DNA from: Nocardia asteroides | GTDB taxonomy: Bacteria; Actinomycetota; Actinomycetes; Mycobacteriales; Mycobacteriaceae | DNA: 64,000 nt | Assembly: GCA_019930625.1 (NCBI GenBank) | Contig: CP082844.1 | Location: 5,332,001-5,396,000 of the forward strand | Direction of reading: 5' to 3' | Shown here: piece after piece, positions 30,096 to 38,550 of the stretch | Numbering within the stretch: position 1 is the first letter of the stretch | Layout of the letters: each line of letters begins with the position of its first letter | Notes under the pieces: generated by a model | What the model was told of the DNA's origin: nothing | Database searches by the model: none | What the model saw: the letters and a program-made list of their open reading frames with translations, nothing else | Translations under genes and position numbers: made by a program

Positions 30096-31483
30096 CCACC
30101 ACACGACCGACCACCGACTACCTCGCCGACTTGCGCACGGCATGCCGGGGCGCCGTCCTGGCGCCGGGCGATCCAGGCTACGACCGGGCCCGGCAGCGCT
30201 GGAATACGGCTGTCGACCAACGTCCGGTGGCCGTCGTGCGGTGCGCCCGGGTGCCCGATGTGCGGGCCGCCGTGACGACGGCGCAGCGGCACCAGCTGGC
30301 CGTATCGGTGCGCGGCGGCGGACACGAAGTCGCGCGGCATGCGGCGGCCGACGGCTCCCTGCTGCTCGATCTGTCGGGACTGCGGACGATCACCGTCGAC
30401 CCCATCGCCCGCCGCGCCACTGTCGGAGCGGGCGTCACCTGGGCGGAATTCGACCGTGCCTGTCATCGGCACGGTTTGGCCGTGACCGGAGCGGACGTGT
30501 CGACCGTCGGCGTGATCGGGTCCACTCTGTGCGGCGGCAGCGGCTGGTTGCAGCGTATGGCCGGGTTCACCTGCGACAGTGTGCGCTCCGCGCAGGTCGT
30601 GCTGGCCGACGGCCGGCTGGTGCACGCCACTCCCGACCATCACCCCGACCTGCTGTGGGCGCTGCGCGGCGGTGGCGGCAATTTCGGGATCGTCGTGGCC
30701 CTGGAGTTCGAGCTGCATCCGATCGGCTCGATGCACGCGGGCACACTGCTGTTCCGGCTCGAGGAGGGGCGCAGAGTCTTCCGCGAGTTCCGCGAGCTCT
30801 GTGCCGAATCCCCGGACGAGTTGGCGCTGCGCGCCACCTTGCTGCACTGGCCCCCCACCGCCCCCGAAGGACCGCCGATGGCGGCGGTCACCGTCGCCTA
30901 TTTCGGGCCGCGCGACCGTGCTCGGACGGAATTGGCGAGGCTGAAGCGCCTGGGCGAACCCGAGCTCGACCTCATCCGTCCGCTGGAATACCCCGAGCTG
31001 CAACGCAATACAGAGCAGGCCTTTCACGAAGGCCACGGCACTGCCACCGGCACCGAGTGGCTGCGCGCGTTCGATGACGACGCCATCGAGGCACTCATCG
31101 ATCTCGCGGGGCGGATGCCGACCCCGTATTCGCTCGTCTCGGTCCATCAACTCGGCGGCGCGCTTCGGCGCGTGCCGGTGGACGCGACCGCGTTCGGCTA
31201 CCACGACGCAGCCTACCACGCCGTTATGTTCTCCGGCGGTCCCGCCGGAACCGACCTGGATCCTTCACGCCGGTGGATCGCCGAGGTCGTGGCCGCGCTC
31301 CAGGGTTGTTCCGCGGGCGGGCCCTATATCGGCATCCTCGACGACACCGCGTCCGCGGAACGGGTGCGCCGCGCCTATCATCCCGATTCCTACCCGCGGC
31401 TGCAGCGGCTCAAGGCCACCTATGATCCCGACAACCAGTTCCGCTGCAATCACAACATCCCGCCGCTGGACGGTCCGCGATGA
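30092..31483 (+). CDS. FAD-linked oxidase, berberine-bridge-enzyme-like
   Basis: 463 residues, ATG in an ATGA overlap (an upstream extension into the previous gene is rejected). An N-terminal PCMH FAD-binding domain has VRGGGHEVARHA, whose His is the usual 8-alpha attachment site, then STVGVIGSTLCGGSGWL, and the C-terminal NHNIPP is the BBE tail. At the place of the second covalent site (Cys of the G-x-C-P-T-V-G block) Val is seen, so a single histidyl link is expected. A two-electron oxidation such as thiazoline to thiazole is plausible but unproven. Confidence 0.9.
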   Translation: MTTTRPTTDYLADLRTACRGAVLAPGDPGYDRARQRWNTAVDQRPVAVVRCARVPDVRAAVTTAQRHQLAVSVRGGGHEVARHAAADGSLLLDLSGLRTITVDPIARRATVGAGVTWAEFDRACHRHGLAVTGADVSTVGVIGSTLCGGSGWLQRMAGFTCDSVRSAQVVLADGRLVHATPDHHPDLLWALRGGGGNFGIVVALEFELHPIGSMHAGTLLFRLEEGRRVFREFRELCAESPDELALRATLLHWPPTAPEGPPMAAVTVAYFGPRDRARTELARLKRLGEPELDLIRPLEYPELQRNTEQAFHEGHGTATGTEWLRAFDDDAIEALIDLAGRMPTPYSLVSVHQLGGALRRVPVDATAFGYHDAAYHAVMFSGGPAGTDLDPSRRWIAEVVAALQGCSAGGPYIGILDDTASAERVRRAYHPDSYPRLQRLKATYDPDNQFRCNHNIPPLDGPR

Positions 31484-32601
31484 CCACCGACGAGACGTTC
31501 GAAATCGCCGCACGCGCCTCGAACGCCGTCGCGGACTTCGATGCGCGGCAGTGCCTGTCCGCGCGCGATGACCTCGATCTGTTCGGGTTGCGGGCCATGG
31601 CCGCGGCGCTGCGACCGGCTTTGTACGGTGGTGTGGCGCGTTCCGAGGACGACCTCGCGTCCACGCTCGAAGTCGCGCCGCGGCATCGCTGGCTGCTGCG
31701 TCGCTGGCTCGGCCTGCTCACCTCGCGCGGAGTGCTGAAATACGACGCGGATCAGAAGTTTTCATCGCTTCAGGCGGCTGCCACACCGGTGCGCGCAGAT
31801 CTCGACCAGGTCTGCGCCGATCTCGGGTTCTCCGGACAACTCGCGCGGTTCTTCACGGCCGCCAACCGGCAAGCCCTCGAGCTGTTACAGGACAAGGTGC
31901 TCGCTCAGGAACTGCTGTTTCCGGACGGGGACCTGCTCACCGCCGAGGCCGCATACCGAGACAATCCGGTCAACCGGTACCTGAACGCCGCCGCCGGTGC
32001 GATCGTCACCCGCGCGGTGGACGCATTGGCCATCGACCGCCACCCCGTGCGCATCCTGGAACTGGGCGCCGGCGTCGGCGGCACCACCGCCGACCTGCTA
32101 CCGATGCTGGACGGAATGCCCGTCGAATATCACTTCACCGATGTGTCGTCGTTCTTCCTCGACGCCGCCCGAACCCGCTTCTCGCACTATCCCTGGCTGC
32201 GGTTCGACCTGGTCGACCTGAATGCCGAGCTTCCGCCGCCACAGTCGGTCGACATCATCCTGGCCGCGAATGTGCTGCACAATGCCCACCGCTGCGGCGT
32301 GGCGTTGCGGCGGCTGCGCGAGCTGCTGCGCCCGGGCGGCCGGCTCGTCGTCATCGAGTCGTGTCGTGAACACTTCCAGTTGCTGACGTCCATGCACTTC
32401 CTGATGTCTCCCCGACCTGGCGGCGTCCGACCCGGCCACGACGATGTGCGGGCGGGAACCGACCGCATCTTCTTGACGGAGTCCCAATGGCGGTCCGAAC
32501 TCGTCGCGGCGGATCTGCCTCCGTGGCTGGTGCTGCCCGGTCCGGATCAGCCGTTGGCCGCGCACGGGCAACGGATCTTCGCCGCGCGGACATCCCGTTG
32601 A
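31480..32601 (+). CDS. Free-standing PKS-type C-methyltransferase
   Basis: 373 residues, ATGA overlap. The N-terminal helical region and ELLFPDGDLLTAEAAYRDNP, NRYLNAA, ILELGAGVGGTTADLLP and YHFTDVSSFFLDAARTRF match the methyltransferase domain embedded in methylating PKS modules, including MT1 of HMWP1. The cluster's only PKS module (KS-AT-ACP) lacks such a domain, so this protein likely methylates its beta-keto intermediate in trans. Two methyltransferase types that are cis domains in yersiniabactin synthetase are thus both separate genes here. Confidence 0.87.
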   Translation: MTTDETFEIAARASNAVADFDARQCLSARDDLDLFGLRAMAAALRPALYGGVARSEDDLASTLEVAPRHRWLLRRWLGLLTSRGVLKYDADQKFSSLQAAATPVRADLDQVCADLGFSGQLARFFTAANRQALELLQDKVLAQELLFPDGDLLTAEAAYRDNPVNRYLNAAAGAIVTRAVDALAIDRHPVRILELGAGVGGTTADLLPMLDGMPVEYHFTDVSSFFLDAARTRFSHYPWLRFDLVDLNAELPPPQSVDIILAANVLHNAHRCGVALRRLRELLRPGGRLVVIESCREHFQLLTSMHFLMSPRPGGVRPGHDDVRAGTDRIFLTESQWRSELVAADLPPWLVLPGPDQPLAAHGQRIFAARTSR

Positions 32602-32618
32602 CCCGAGGAGGCTTCGCC

Positions 32619-33602
32619 ATGCACCCGCACCCCAGCGTCGGCCGTCGATACACCGCCGCCGACCACTACGAGGTCGGGCGGGAGAAAATTCGGGACTTCG
32701 CCCGCGCTGTCCAGGATTTCCATCCCGCCCACTGGGACGACGGCGCGGCCCGCGAACTCGGCTACTCCGGACTGCTCGCCCCGATCACCTTCGCCTCCGC
32801 GGTTGGCTCCCTCGCGCAACGGGCGCTCATGCGCGCCGCACTCAACGGCTACGATCCGGCGCATCTGCTTCACGTAGAGCAGGACATCCACTGCCATCGC
32901 CCGGTGGCCGCCGGCGATCGGCTGACACACGAGATCACCGTGGACTCCCGCCGACCCACGCCGGGCGGCGACCTGATCGCCGTCACCATGATCATTCGCG
33001 ATCAGACGGATGCCGTGGTGCAGACCGTGCACACCACTCTCGCCGGCCGCCACCACGACACCTCGCCGACCGTGGAAGCGCTCGCCATGCTGGACCTGAT
33101 CGACCGCGTGCCGACGTCATCACAGGCGGAGATTTCAGAGTGGATCGCCGAGCCGCTCGCGGCGCGGCCCGACCGGCACATCGCCGTTCCGGAGCTTACG
33201 GTGGGGCAGCGCTTCCCGCCTCGCACGGCGAGGCTCTCCCGGGGCGAACTCGTTCACTACGCCGGTGTCTCCGGCGACATCAACCCCATCCACTGGCACG
33301 ACGCCGCAGCCCGGCACGCAAGCCTGGACGCGGTCGCTGCCCATGGGATGCTGACGATGGGACTCGGTGCGGCCTGCTTGACCGAATGGCTCGGTGTCCC
33401 CGACAGCGTCATCAACTATTACGTACAGTTCGCCACGCCGGTTCTCATCGCCGCCCATCGGCCCGCCGAGATCACGTTCGACGGCGCGGTCCGATCTGTC
33501 GATCCGGCCACCCGGCGGGCCGCGATATCTCTGACCGCCCGCAGCGCCGACACCTCCGTCTTCGGCCTCGCCTCGGCGACCGTGCACGCTGATACGCGCT
33601 GA
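32619..33602 (+). CDS. MaoC-like dehydratase, double-hotdog (HadAB-like)
   Basis: 327 residues. The ATG at 32619 follows GAGGAG by eight bases and is chosen over in-frame starts inside the previous gene. The N-terminal half is a FAS1-type dehydratase hotdog (DFHPAHWDD). The C-terminal half has the catalytic hydratase-2 block YAGVSGDINPIHWHD with Asp and His. The family dehydrates (R)-3-hydroxyacyl thioesters or the reverse. No ketoreductase exists in the synthases, so either a reductase acts in trans or this enzyme does something else. Last gene of the operon; no clear terminator follows. Confidence 0.9.
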   Translation: MHPHPSVGRRYTAADHYEVGREKIRDFARAVQDFHPAHWDDGAARELGYSGLLAPITFASAVGSLAQRALMRAALNGYDPAHLLHVEQDIHCHRPVAAGDRLTHEITVDSRRPTPGGDLIAVTMIIRDQTDAVVQTVHTTLAGRHHDTSPTVEALAMLDLIDRVPTSSQAEISEWIAEPLAARPDRHIAVPELTVGQRFPPRTARLSRGELVHYAGVSGDINPIHWHDAAARHASLDAVAAHGMLTMGLGAACLTEWLGVPDSVINYYVQFATPVLIAAHRPAEITFDGAVRSVDPATRRAAISLTARSADTSVFGLASATVHADTR

Positions 33603-34162
33603 CCGAATGGTCCAGCGACCATGCGGTACTCGACACGGTCGCCGAGCTGCCTCTAGAGGGAGCTGGACGCGGAATCGGTTCGAAGGAGAACGCCGGCAGC
33701 GCGCCGGTCGCGCCGATCCGGATCATGCCGGGGTTCGACCCCGCCGTGTCAGGGATTCGCCGCGATACTCCCGCCGATCGGCGGCCGACGCCCCCACCGA
33801 AACTATCTCCTGCAGTGCTGGTCCTCGTGCTCGCACGGCAGCGGCGTGGTCGCGCTGGTGCGCGCGTCGGCTGCCGCCGACTCGGCGGACTCCGGGTACT
33901 GCTGTCAAGACGTCGCGGTGAGGGCGGCGGCGCGCCGGCACTTGCCATCCATGGCTCAGTTCCGGCTGAGGGCCGAATTCGATTGCCGCCGGTTACAGAT
34001 GAGGATTGACTTCGGGTTGCGCCAGTGTCGTGATGTTGTCGGGTAATCCGAAGCCGTTGATGTCAGAGCTCATCCGCATCGGTTACTTCAATAATGTGTT
34101 CTGAGTTTCGATTCTGGCAAATCCGCTGCAATAGCGTAGATGCGAGGCTCTACGAGTCCGAA
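33603..34162. other. No gene recognised (560 bp)
   Basis: Both strands read as low-quality frames rich in Arg and Pro, with no family resemblance and no start with a convincing ribosome binding site. No hairpin with a T-run was found after the operon end at 33602. Confidence 0.5.
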
Positions 34163-34483
34163 TCAGGCGGCGGGCTGAGGCTGGGTGAGATCTCTGACGC
34201 CGGTGATCGCATCGATGATGTTGACGATGGCGGAGGTGCCGCCGTCGACGGCCGAGCTTCCGGAGTCGAGCATGGCGGAACCGGAAGACGAGCCGGCCGA
34301 ACCCGTGGAGGAGCCGCCATCGGCCGAACCCGAGGCCAGGCCTGCGGAGCCAGTGGTGGCAGAGCCGGTGGCAGCGGAGCCCGCGGCGGCGGAGCCGGTG
34401 GCGGAGGCCACCGCGACCGGGCCGAAGAACAGGGCGGCGGCGGAGACGGCGCCGGCGGCGACCAGGATCTTACGAGAGAACAT
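34163..34483 (-). CDS. Small secreted Ser/Gly/Ala-rich protein
   Basis: 106 residues. The ATG at 34483 is chosen because a Sec signal peptide begins there (MFSRKILVAAGAVSAAALFF, cleavage likely after VASA) and an AAAGGAAGC lies just upstream. The mature part is a run of imperfect G-S-A, G-S-S and G-S-T repeats followed by a hydrophilic tail ending TQPQPAA. Low complexity prevents family assignment; surface or cell-wall localisation is inferred from the signal peptide. Confidence 0.75.
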   Translation of the reverse strand: MFSRKILVAAGAVSAAALFFGPVAVASATGSAAAGSAATGSATTGSAGLASGSADGGSSTGSAGSSSGSAMLDSGSSAVDGGTSAIVNIIDAITGVRDLTQPQPAA

Positions 34484-34690
34484 GTACGGAGCTTCCTTTC
34501 CACAGATGGATAACAGCGCCATCACGGCGCGCACCAGCAACGTTAAGAAAAAGAAACCAGCAAATCTACTTCTCTTATTGTGTCAATAATCACCGTTAAT
34601 AATGGGCTAACAAAATATTGTGCCCAGGTAACACAATTTGATCTTCATTCCGGACTCGGATTGACCTATCTAATTCGGTTGATTCTTCGA
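34484..34690 (-). promoter_or_regulatory. AT-rich upstream region of the secreted protein gene
   Basis: About 34540-34690 is markedly richer in A and T than its surroundings (runs such as AAGAAAAAGAAA and AATAATCACCGTTAATAAT). It lies directly upstream of the minus-strand secreted protein gene and likely holds its promoter and perhaps a nucleoid-protein binding stretch. No specific operator is recognised. Confidence 0.45.
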
Positions 34691-35072
34691 TGACTCGCGT
34701 ATCGGCGTGGGGTGTAGGGGATCTCGGACCCGAGTTTCCTCTCGGCAAGGCGCGACCCGAGCCGCCGACCGCGCTGGGTGTCCTCTGGAACGACGGCGAT
34801 CCGGCGGTCATGTCGGGTGCTGTCCCGCGCCGTCGCTCCGATACCGGCGTGGTATCGGCGTCATCGCGGCCACCGGCCATCAGAACCCGATCGCCGATGT
34901 GTGAGCGCGCGGAGGCGGGAGGAACAAACAGTCGTGCGCCGCGACCGATGACCCGCTTTCGGCGGTGGATCCGATCCGCAGCAGTTCCGGGCTGGGTCCG
35001 TTCGATTACCGGTTGACCAGCAGCTCCGCTCAGTCTATCCGACTGGGGACACGATGATGTCGACTGTCTGGC
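34691..35072. other. No gene recognised (382 bp)
   Basis: Only weak antiparallel frames are present. No domain, RNA gene or strong hairpin was seen. Confidence 0.45.
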
Positions 35073-35452
35073 ATGTCGAACCCGAATACCCCTGTACCGC
35101 AGCCCGCTCCGCCTCGGCAGCAGGCGAATGCGACGAGATCCCGGTCCGGCTACGGCCTGTTGGCGACCGCGATCCTGGCCGCCGGTATCGGGGGAGGCAT
35201 GCCGGCGTGGCATCCATGGGATGAGAACACAGGGCCGGCGCCGTCAGAAGACCCGCAGCAGATCACAATCCAGCACATCGGTGACCAGCGTGAATCGGGA
35301 GGGGCCCAGAATCGACACGACCGGTCTACTGCATGACCAACGAGACCGGCGGCCTGTACTGCATAGTGATGCCCAACCGCTACAGCGGTATTCACGAACC
35401 CACCGTTGAGCGGACGCATGTCGAATTCTCCGTGACTGCGCTGCGCCAGTAG
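35073..35452 (+). pseudogene. Small membrane-anchored protein, frameshifted
   Basis: From the ATG at 35073 the product has a Pro-rich cytoplasmic start, a short hydrophobic segment (YGLLATAILAAGIGGG) and an acidic stretch ending near QITIQHIGD. After about 35290 good coding sense moves to another frame: VYCMTNETGGLYCIVMPNRY and on through EFSVTALRQ to TAG at 35450. The two parts resemble one short exported protein with a pair of cysteines, broken between 35290 and 35325. No family is recognised. Confidence 0.45.
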
Positions 35453-35569
35453 TGGCCGACAGTGACGATTCGTTGTCGGGTCTGCGAGCTCAGCCGCGAC
35501 GATCAGCCGCTGTCCGCCGCGACTGCAACTCGCGTAACCCGCTGGTGCGGTGGGAGGCTCGAGCAGACG

Positions 35570-36448
35570 TCACTCCGATGTATGCGCGAGGATGGCGGCG
35601 GCCAGCTCCTCGTGCACTTCCGGCGGCAGCGTGTGGCCCATGCCCGCCACGATCATCAGCCGCGCCCCCGGGATCTGCTCGGCGATGATCGCGCCATGCC
35701 CGGGCTTGGCCGGTTCGTGGCTGCCCTCGATGACCAGCGTGGGCGCCTTCACCTGGTGCAGCACGCCCACCGGCTCGAAGTCCGGGTCGGCCGCCGCGGC
35801 CAGTCGGTGGTTGGCCACCGTGGACAGGTCGCGGGCGCGGTCGTAGATCCGTTCCTGGAGCCGACGCGCCGCGTCCTCGTCGAACGGCAGTCCCGTGCCG
35901 TGCAGCAAGCGCTGCTCGGCGATCATGCCGTTGATCCGGGCGCGCCGGTCCTCCGGCGGTGGGCCGGCTATCAGCGCTCGGTAGAAGGACGCGAACTCCG
36001 GCGTGGGCTCGGGCAGGCTCCCCTCTGGCTGTGGCTGCCCGGTCAGGGCCCGCATGAGCACCTTACCTTCGCCGCCGCCGAGTGGTGAGGAGCCGATGAC
36101 GGTCAGCGAGCGCACGCGCTCCGGCCGCTCCACCGCGACGAACTGGGCGAGTAGTCCGCCCGCCGAGTGGGCTACCAGGTGCGCGCTCTCCAGACCGTGC
36201 GCGTCCATGACGCGGTACACGTCGTTTTTGATGTCGTCCCACGTGTACGGCTGCGCCGCGAAGTCGACGGCGTCCGACATACCGGTGTCACGGTGGTCGT
36301 ACCGGATCACCCGGCGTCCTCCGGCGACGAGGCGATCGACGAACTCGTCCGGCCACAGGATGCCCTGGGACATCGATCCCATGATCAACAGGATCGGCGC
36401 ATCCGTCACGGCGCCGAACTCTTCACTCCAGATGTTCACGTCAGGCAT
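35570..36448 (-). CDS. Alpha/beta hydrolase
   Basis: About 292 residues. Oxyanion region LLIMGSMSQGILWPDEF, nucleophile elbow VAHSAGG, acid around LVIEGSHEP and catalytic His in VAGMGHTLPPE. The sequence pattern IRYDHRDTGMSD with YTWDDI is that of the aclacinomycin-methylesterase-like (RdmC-type) group. I favour the ATG at 36448 (MPDVNIWSEEFG) because family members start there; an ATG at 36499 adds 17 residues. Neither has a strong ribosome binding site. Substrate unknown. Confidence 0.85.
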   Translation of the reverse strand: MPDVNIWSEEFGAVTDAPILLIMGSMSQGILWPDEFVDRLVAGGRRVIRYDHRDTGMSDAVDFAAQPYTWDDIKNDVYRVMDAHGLESAHLVAHSAGGLLAQFVAVERPERVRSLTVIGSSPLGGGEGKVLMRALTGQPQPEGSLPEPTPEFASFYRALIAGPPPEDRRARINGMIAEQRLLHGTGLPFDEDAARRLQERIYDRARDLSTVANHRLAAAADPDFEPVGVLHQVKAPTLVIEGSHEPAKPGHGAIIAEQIPGARLMIVAGMGHTLPPEVHEELAAAILAHTSE

Positions 36449-36499
36449 CTCAGACCATGTCTTCCCGGCCGGGGTCCCGGCCTCGTCGAAATATTTCAT

Positions 36500-37318
36500 G
36501 GCACGACTGGGCCTTGCCGGATCCCAGGGCCAACTTGTTCGGCGGGACAATTCCCTTCCCGCTGCGATCCATTTCGTGTCGCCGGGCCCGGATCACCGGG
36601 GTGCGGTGGGCTGTCCCGCCGAGGCGCTACCTGGCTCCGCGCCTGCCGTGCCGGGGCCATCCATTCTGGGCGGTGGCGGCACCCCGCGGAGGCACGGGGC
36701 GAGCCACGAAACGCTGCTGATTGTTTCGAATCGGGTGGGTGCCGTGCTGCTTTCGCATGTCGGTCGTGCCTTTCGTGAACCGGTGGAGACCCTGGCCTGC
36801 GGTGAGGCAGAAGCTGAGTTCGAACATCTGCCGCCCCAGTCGTAGTACTTCAACTGAAGTGATCTCACCGTAGTGCTACAGATGGAGTGGTGTCAAGTGT
36901 CCGGCGAAGCTGCACGGCTCAGTGTTGTCGCGAGGTGGTCACCGAACTCATTGACCGCAGCCACCGCGCGCGTCACGGGTTCCCTCCCTCTTCTCGCGCT
37001 CTCGAACTCCGGCTGGAAGCCGCTCGTCCAACCGTGGGCGGCCGCTCGGCCGCCGGCCCACGGTGGGCGTGCGTTTCCTTCCCGGAGCCGGAGGGTGATA
37101 GGCGTTTCGGCGATATTGTGAAACCTGCTGTGCGGCAGCGATGTTCGCGCTATTCTTGTAGCCGGGGATTCCTCCACCGAAGTCGGTGGCCACTCGAGTG
37201 CTGGTTCGGCTTTTCTTTGTTGCACGCATGATCCAGGTTCTACAAGCGTTTTGATGACTACGCATTCCCTCGCCGGGGGATATGCGGGTATACAGTCGCG
37301 TTCAGGGGAGTAGGAACC
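36500..37318. other. Long intergenic region, no gene recognised
   Basis: About 800 bases between the hydrolase and the lectin gene. Frames on both strands are compositionally poor. It contains the palindrome at 36847-36860 and, at the right edge, the lectin gene's ribosome binding site. Remnants of older genes may be present but cannot be identified. Confidence 0.45.
36847..36860. promoter_or_regulatory. Palindrome ACTTCA-AC-TGAAGT, candidate operator
   Basis: Six-base perfect arms around a two-base centre. Ten bases further right, GTAG-TG-CTAC is a second short dyad. The size and symmetry fit a TetR- or MarR-type site, but no regulator gene is adjacent. Confidence 0.35.
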
Positions 37319-37954
37319 ATGCAAATCACGCCTGTGGTAAATAACGCCCAGTCTTCTTTCAGTCAGACGATGACCAGTAACGGGGGGACTCTCTACATAC
37401 AGTTCGCGGGCTCGGGATGGCGCGGTAGCGCCGGAAAAGTCAGCGTCGATTTGCTGATGGACGGGACTGTCATCGCCACCGCGTCGGTCTTCACGAACGA
37501 AGCCAGCTCACACAAGTCGCTGGTCCCGGTCGCGGTCCTCATCCCGGCGGCCGCCGGGCAGCACACCTTCACCGTGGCGCCTACGCCGGGTAGCGGCACG
37601 AACATCGACCAGAACGATTATTTCACTGTCACGGTGAACGAGACCACCCCCAACCAATTCGAAAGTGGTAGATCCTATGTGGGTTACCTGGTCTCGTCGG
37701 GATGGGGCCTCACGAGCGGCACCGGATGGCGTGAATGGCGAGAGCCCATCACATTCGCCAAATCATTCATCGCGCCACCGGAAGTCACGGTGGGGCTTTC
37801 TATGGTCGACATAGGAAACGGCGCCAATTCTCGGGTGACGGTCGAAGCGGAAAACGTTACGGGCCAGGGTTTCGACCTGGTCGTCAAGGCGTGGGGCGAC
37901 ACCGTCCTGTACAGCGTAAATGTCGATTGGCTGGCGTTCGGCGACGCGCAGTAG
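37319..37954 (+). CDS. H-type lectin domain protein
   Basis: 211 residues, ATG preceded by GGGGAGTAGG. The N-terminal half (1-105) is a beta-rich domain of unknown type. The C-terminal half, about 137-208, matches the H-type lectin fold: FAKSFIAPPEVTVGLSMVD, VTVEAENVTGQGFDLVVKAW and the closing SVNVDWLAFG, where Trp and the aromatic positions frame the sugar site. Snail and slime-mould relatives bind GalNAc/Gal. No signal peptide is visible, so export would be non-classical. A strong terminator follows at 38001, so it is a single-gene unit. Confidence 0.82.
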   Translation: MQITPVVNNAQSSFSQTMTSNGGTLYIQFAGSGWRGSAGKVSVDLLMDGTVIATASVFTNEASSHKSLVPVAVLIPAAAGQHTFTVAPTPGSGTNIDQNDYFTVTVNETTPNQFESGRSYVGYLVSSGWGLTSGTGWREWREPITFAKSFIAPPEVTVGLSMVDIGNGANSRVTVEAENVTGQGFDLVVKAWGDTVLYSVNVDWLAFGDAQ

Positions 37955-38000
37955 CCTGCCTCTGCCCGCGGGCAGGTAGTCGATCGGAGTGAGTTCGATA

Positions 38001-38038
38001 CGCGACAGTCCACGGAGTGCCTCCGTGGACTGTTCGCG
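38001..38038 (+). terminator. Strong hairpin terminator after the lectin gene
   Basis: Perfect 12-base arms (CAGTCCACGGAG and CTCCGTGGACTG) around TGC, extended by CGCG pairing past one bulge. It begins 46 bases after the lectin stop and is followed by a short T-containing tail. Confidence 0.8.
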
Positions 38039-38153
38039 TTCTTGCCTTTGCGGACACGATGTTCTGCCACCCGACAGCGGGTGATCGCGGATCGATTCGG
38101 ACCGGCCACGCTCACCATGAGGATGCGCGGTCTGCTTCGGTCATCGGAAACCG

Positions 38154-38530
38154 AATGCCTACCTCATGGCCGAACTGTTGCAGCACACCGGTATCCCGCC
38201 GGGAGTGGTCAGCATCCTGCCCGGCGACCGCGACATCGGTGCGTACCTCGTCGCTCACCCAGGTGTGGACAAAGTGTCATGAACGGTGGTCAGGCCTGCG
38301 TCGTGCAGGCCCGGATCCTGCTGCCACGCAGCCGGTATGACGAGTACGTCCAGGCACTCGGCGAGATGGTGCGGGCCCTGCGCGTGGGTGACCCCTTCGA
38401 CGAGACGACCGACATCGGCCCGCTGGTGTCCCGGAGCCAGCAGGCCCGGGTGCGCGACTACATCGACACCGGAATCCGCGAAGGCGCGCATCCGGCCGTC
38501 GGCGGCACGGACATGCCGACCGGCTGTGAC
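38154..38530 (+). pseudogene. Aldehyde dehydrogenase fragment with internal deletion
   Basis: Two parts of an ALDH are fused out of frame. The first reads NAYLMAELLQHTGIPPG and GAYLVAHPGVDKVS, then TGA at 38280. The second, from 38279 in another frame, reads NGGQACVVQARILLPRSRY and DPFDETTDIGPLVS. The segment between VDKVS and NGGQAC, which should hold FTGS and the catalytic Glu region, is missing. The catalytic Cys of GGQAC remains. The N-terminal two-fifths and the C-terminus are absent. Clearly a dead gene. Confidence 0.85.
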
Positions 38531-38550
38531 GGCACTTCCGTCGGTACGGA

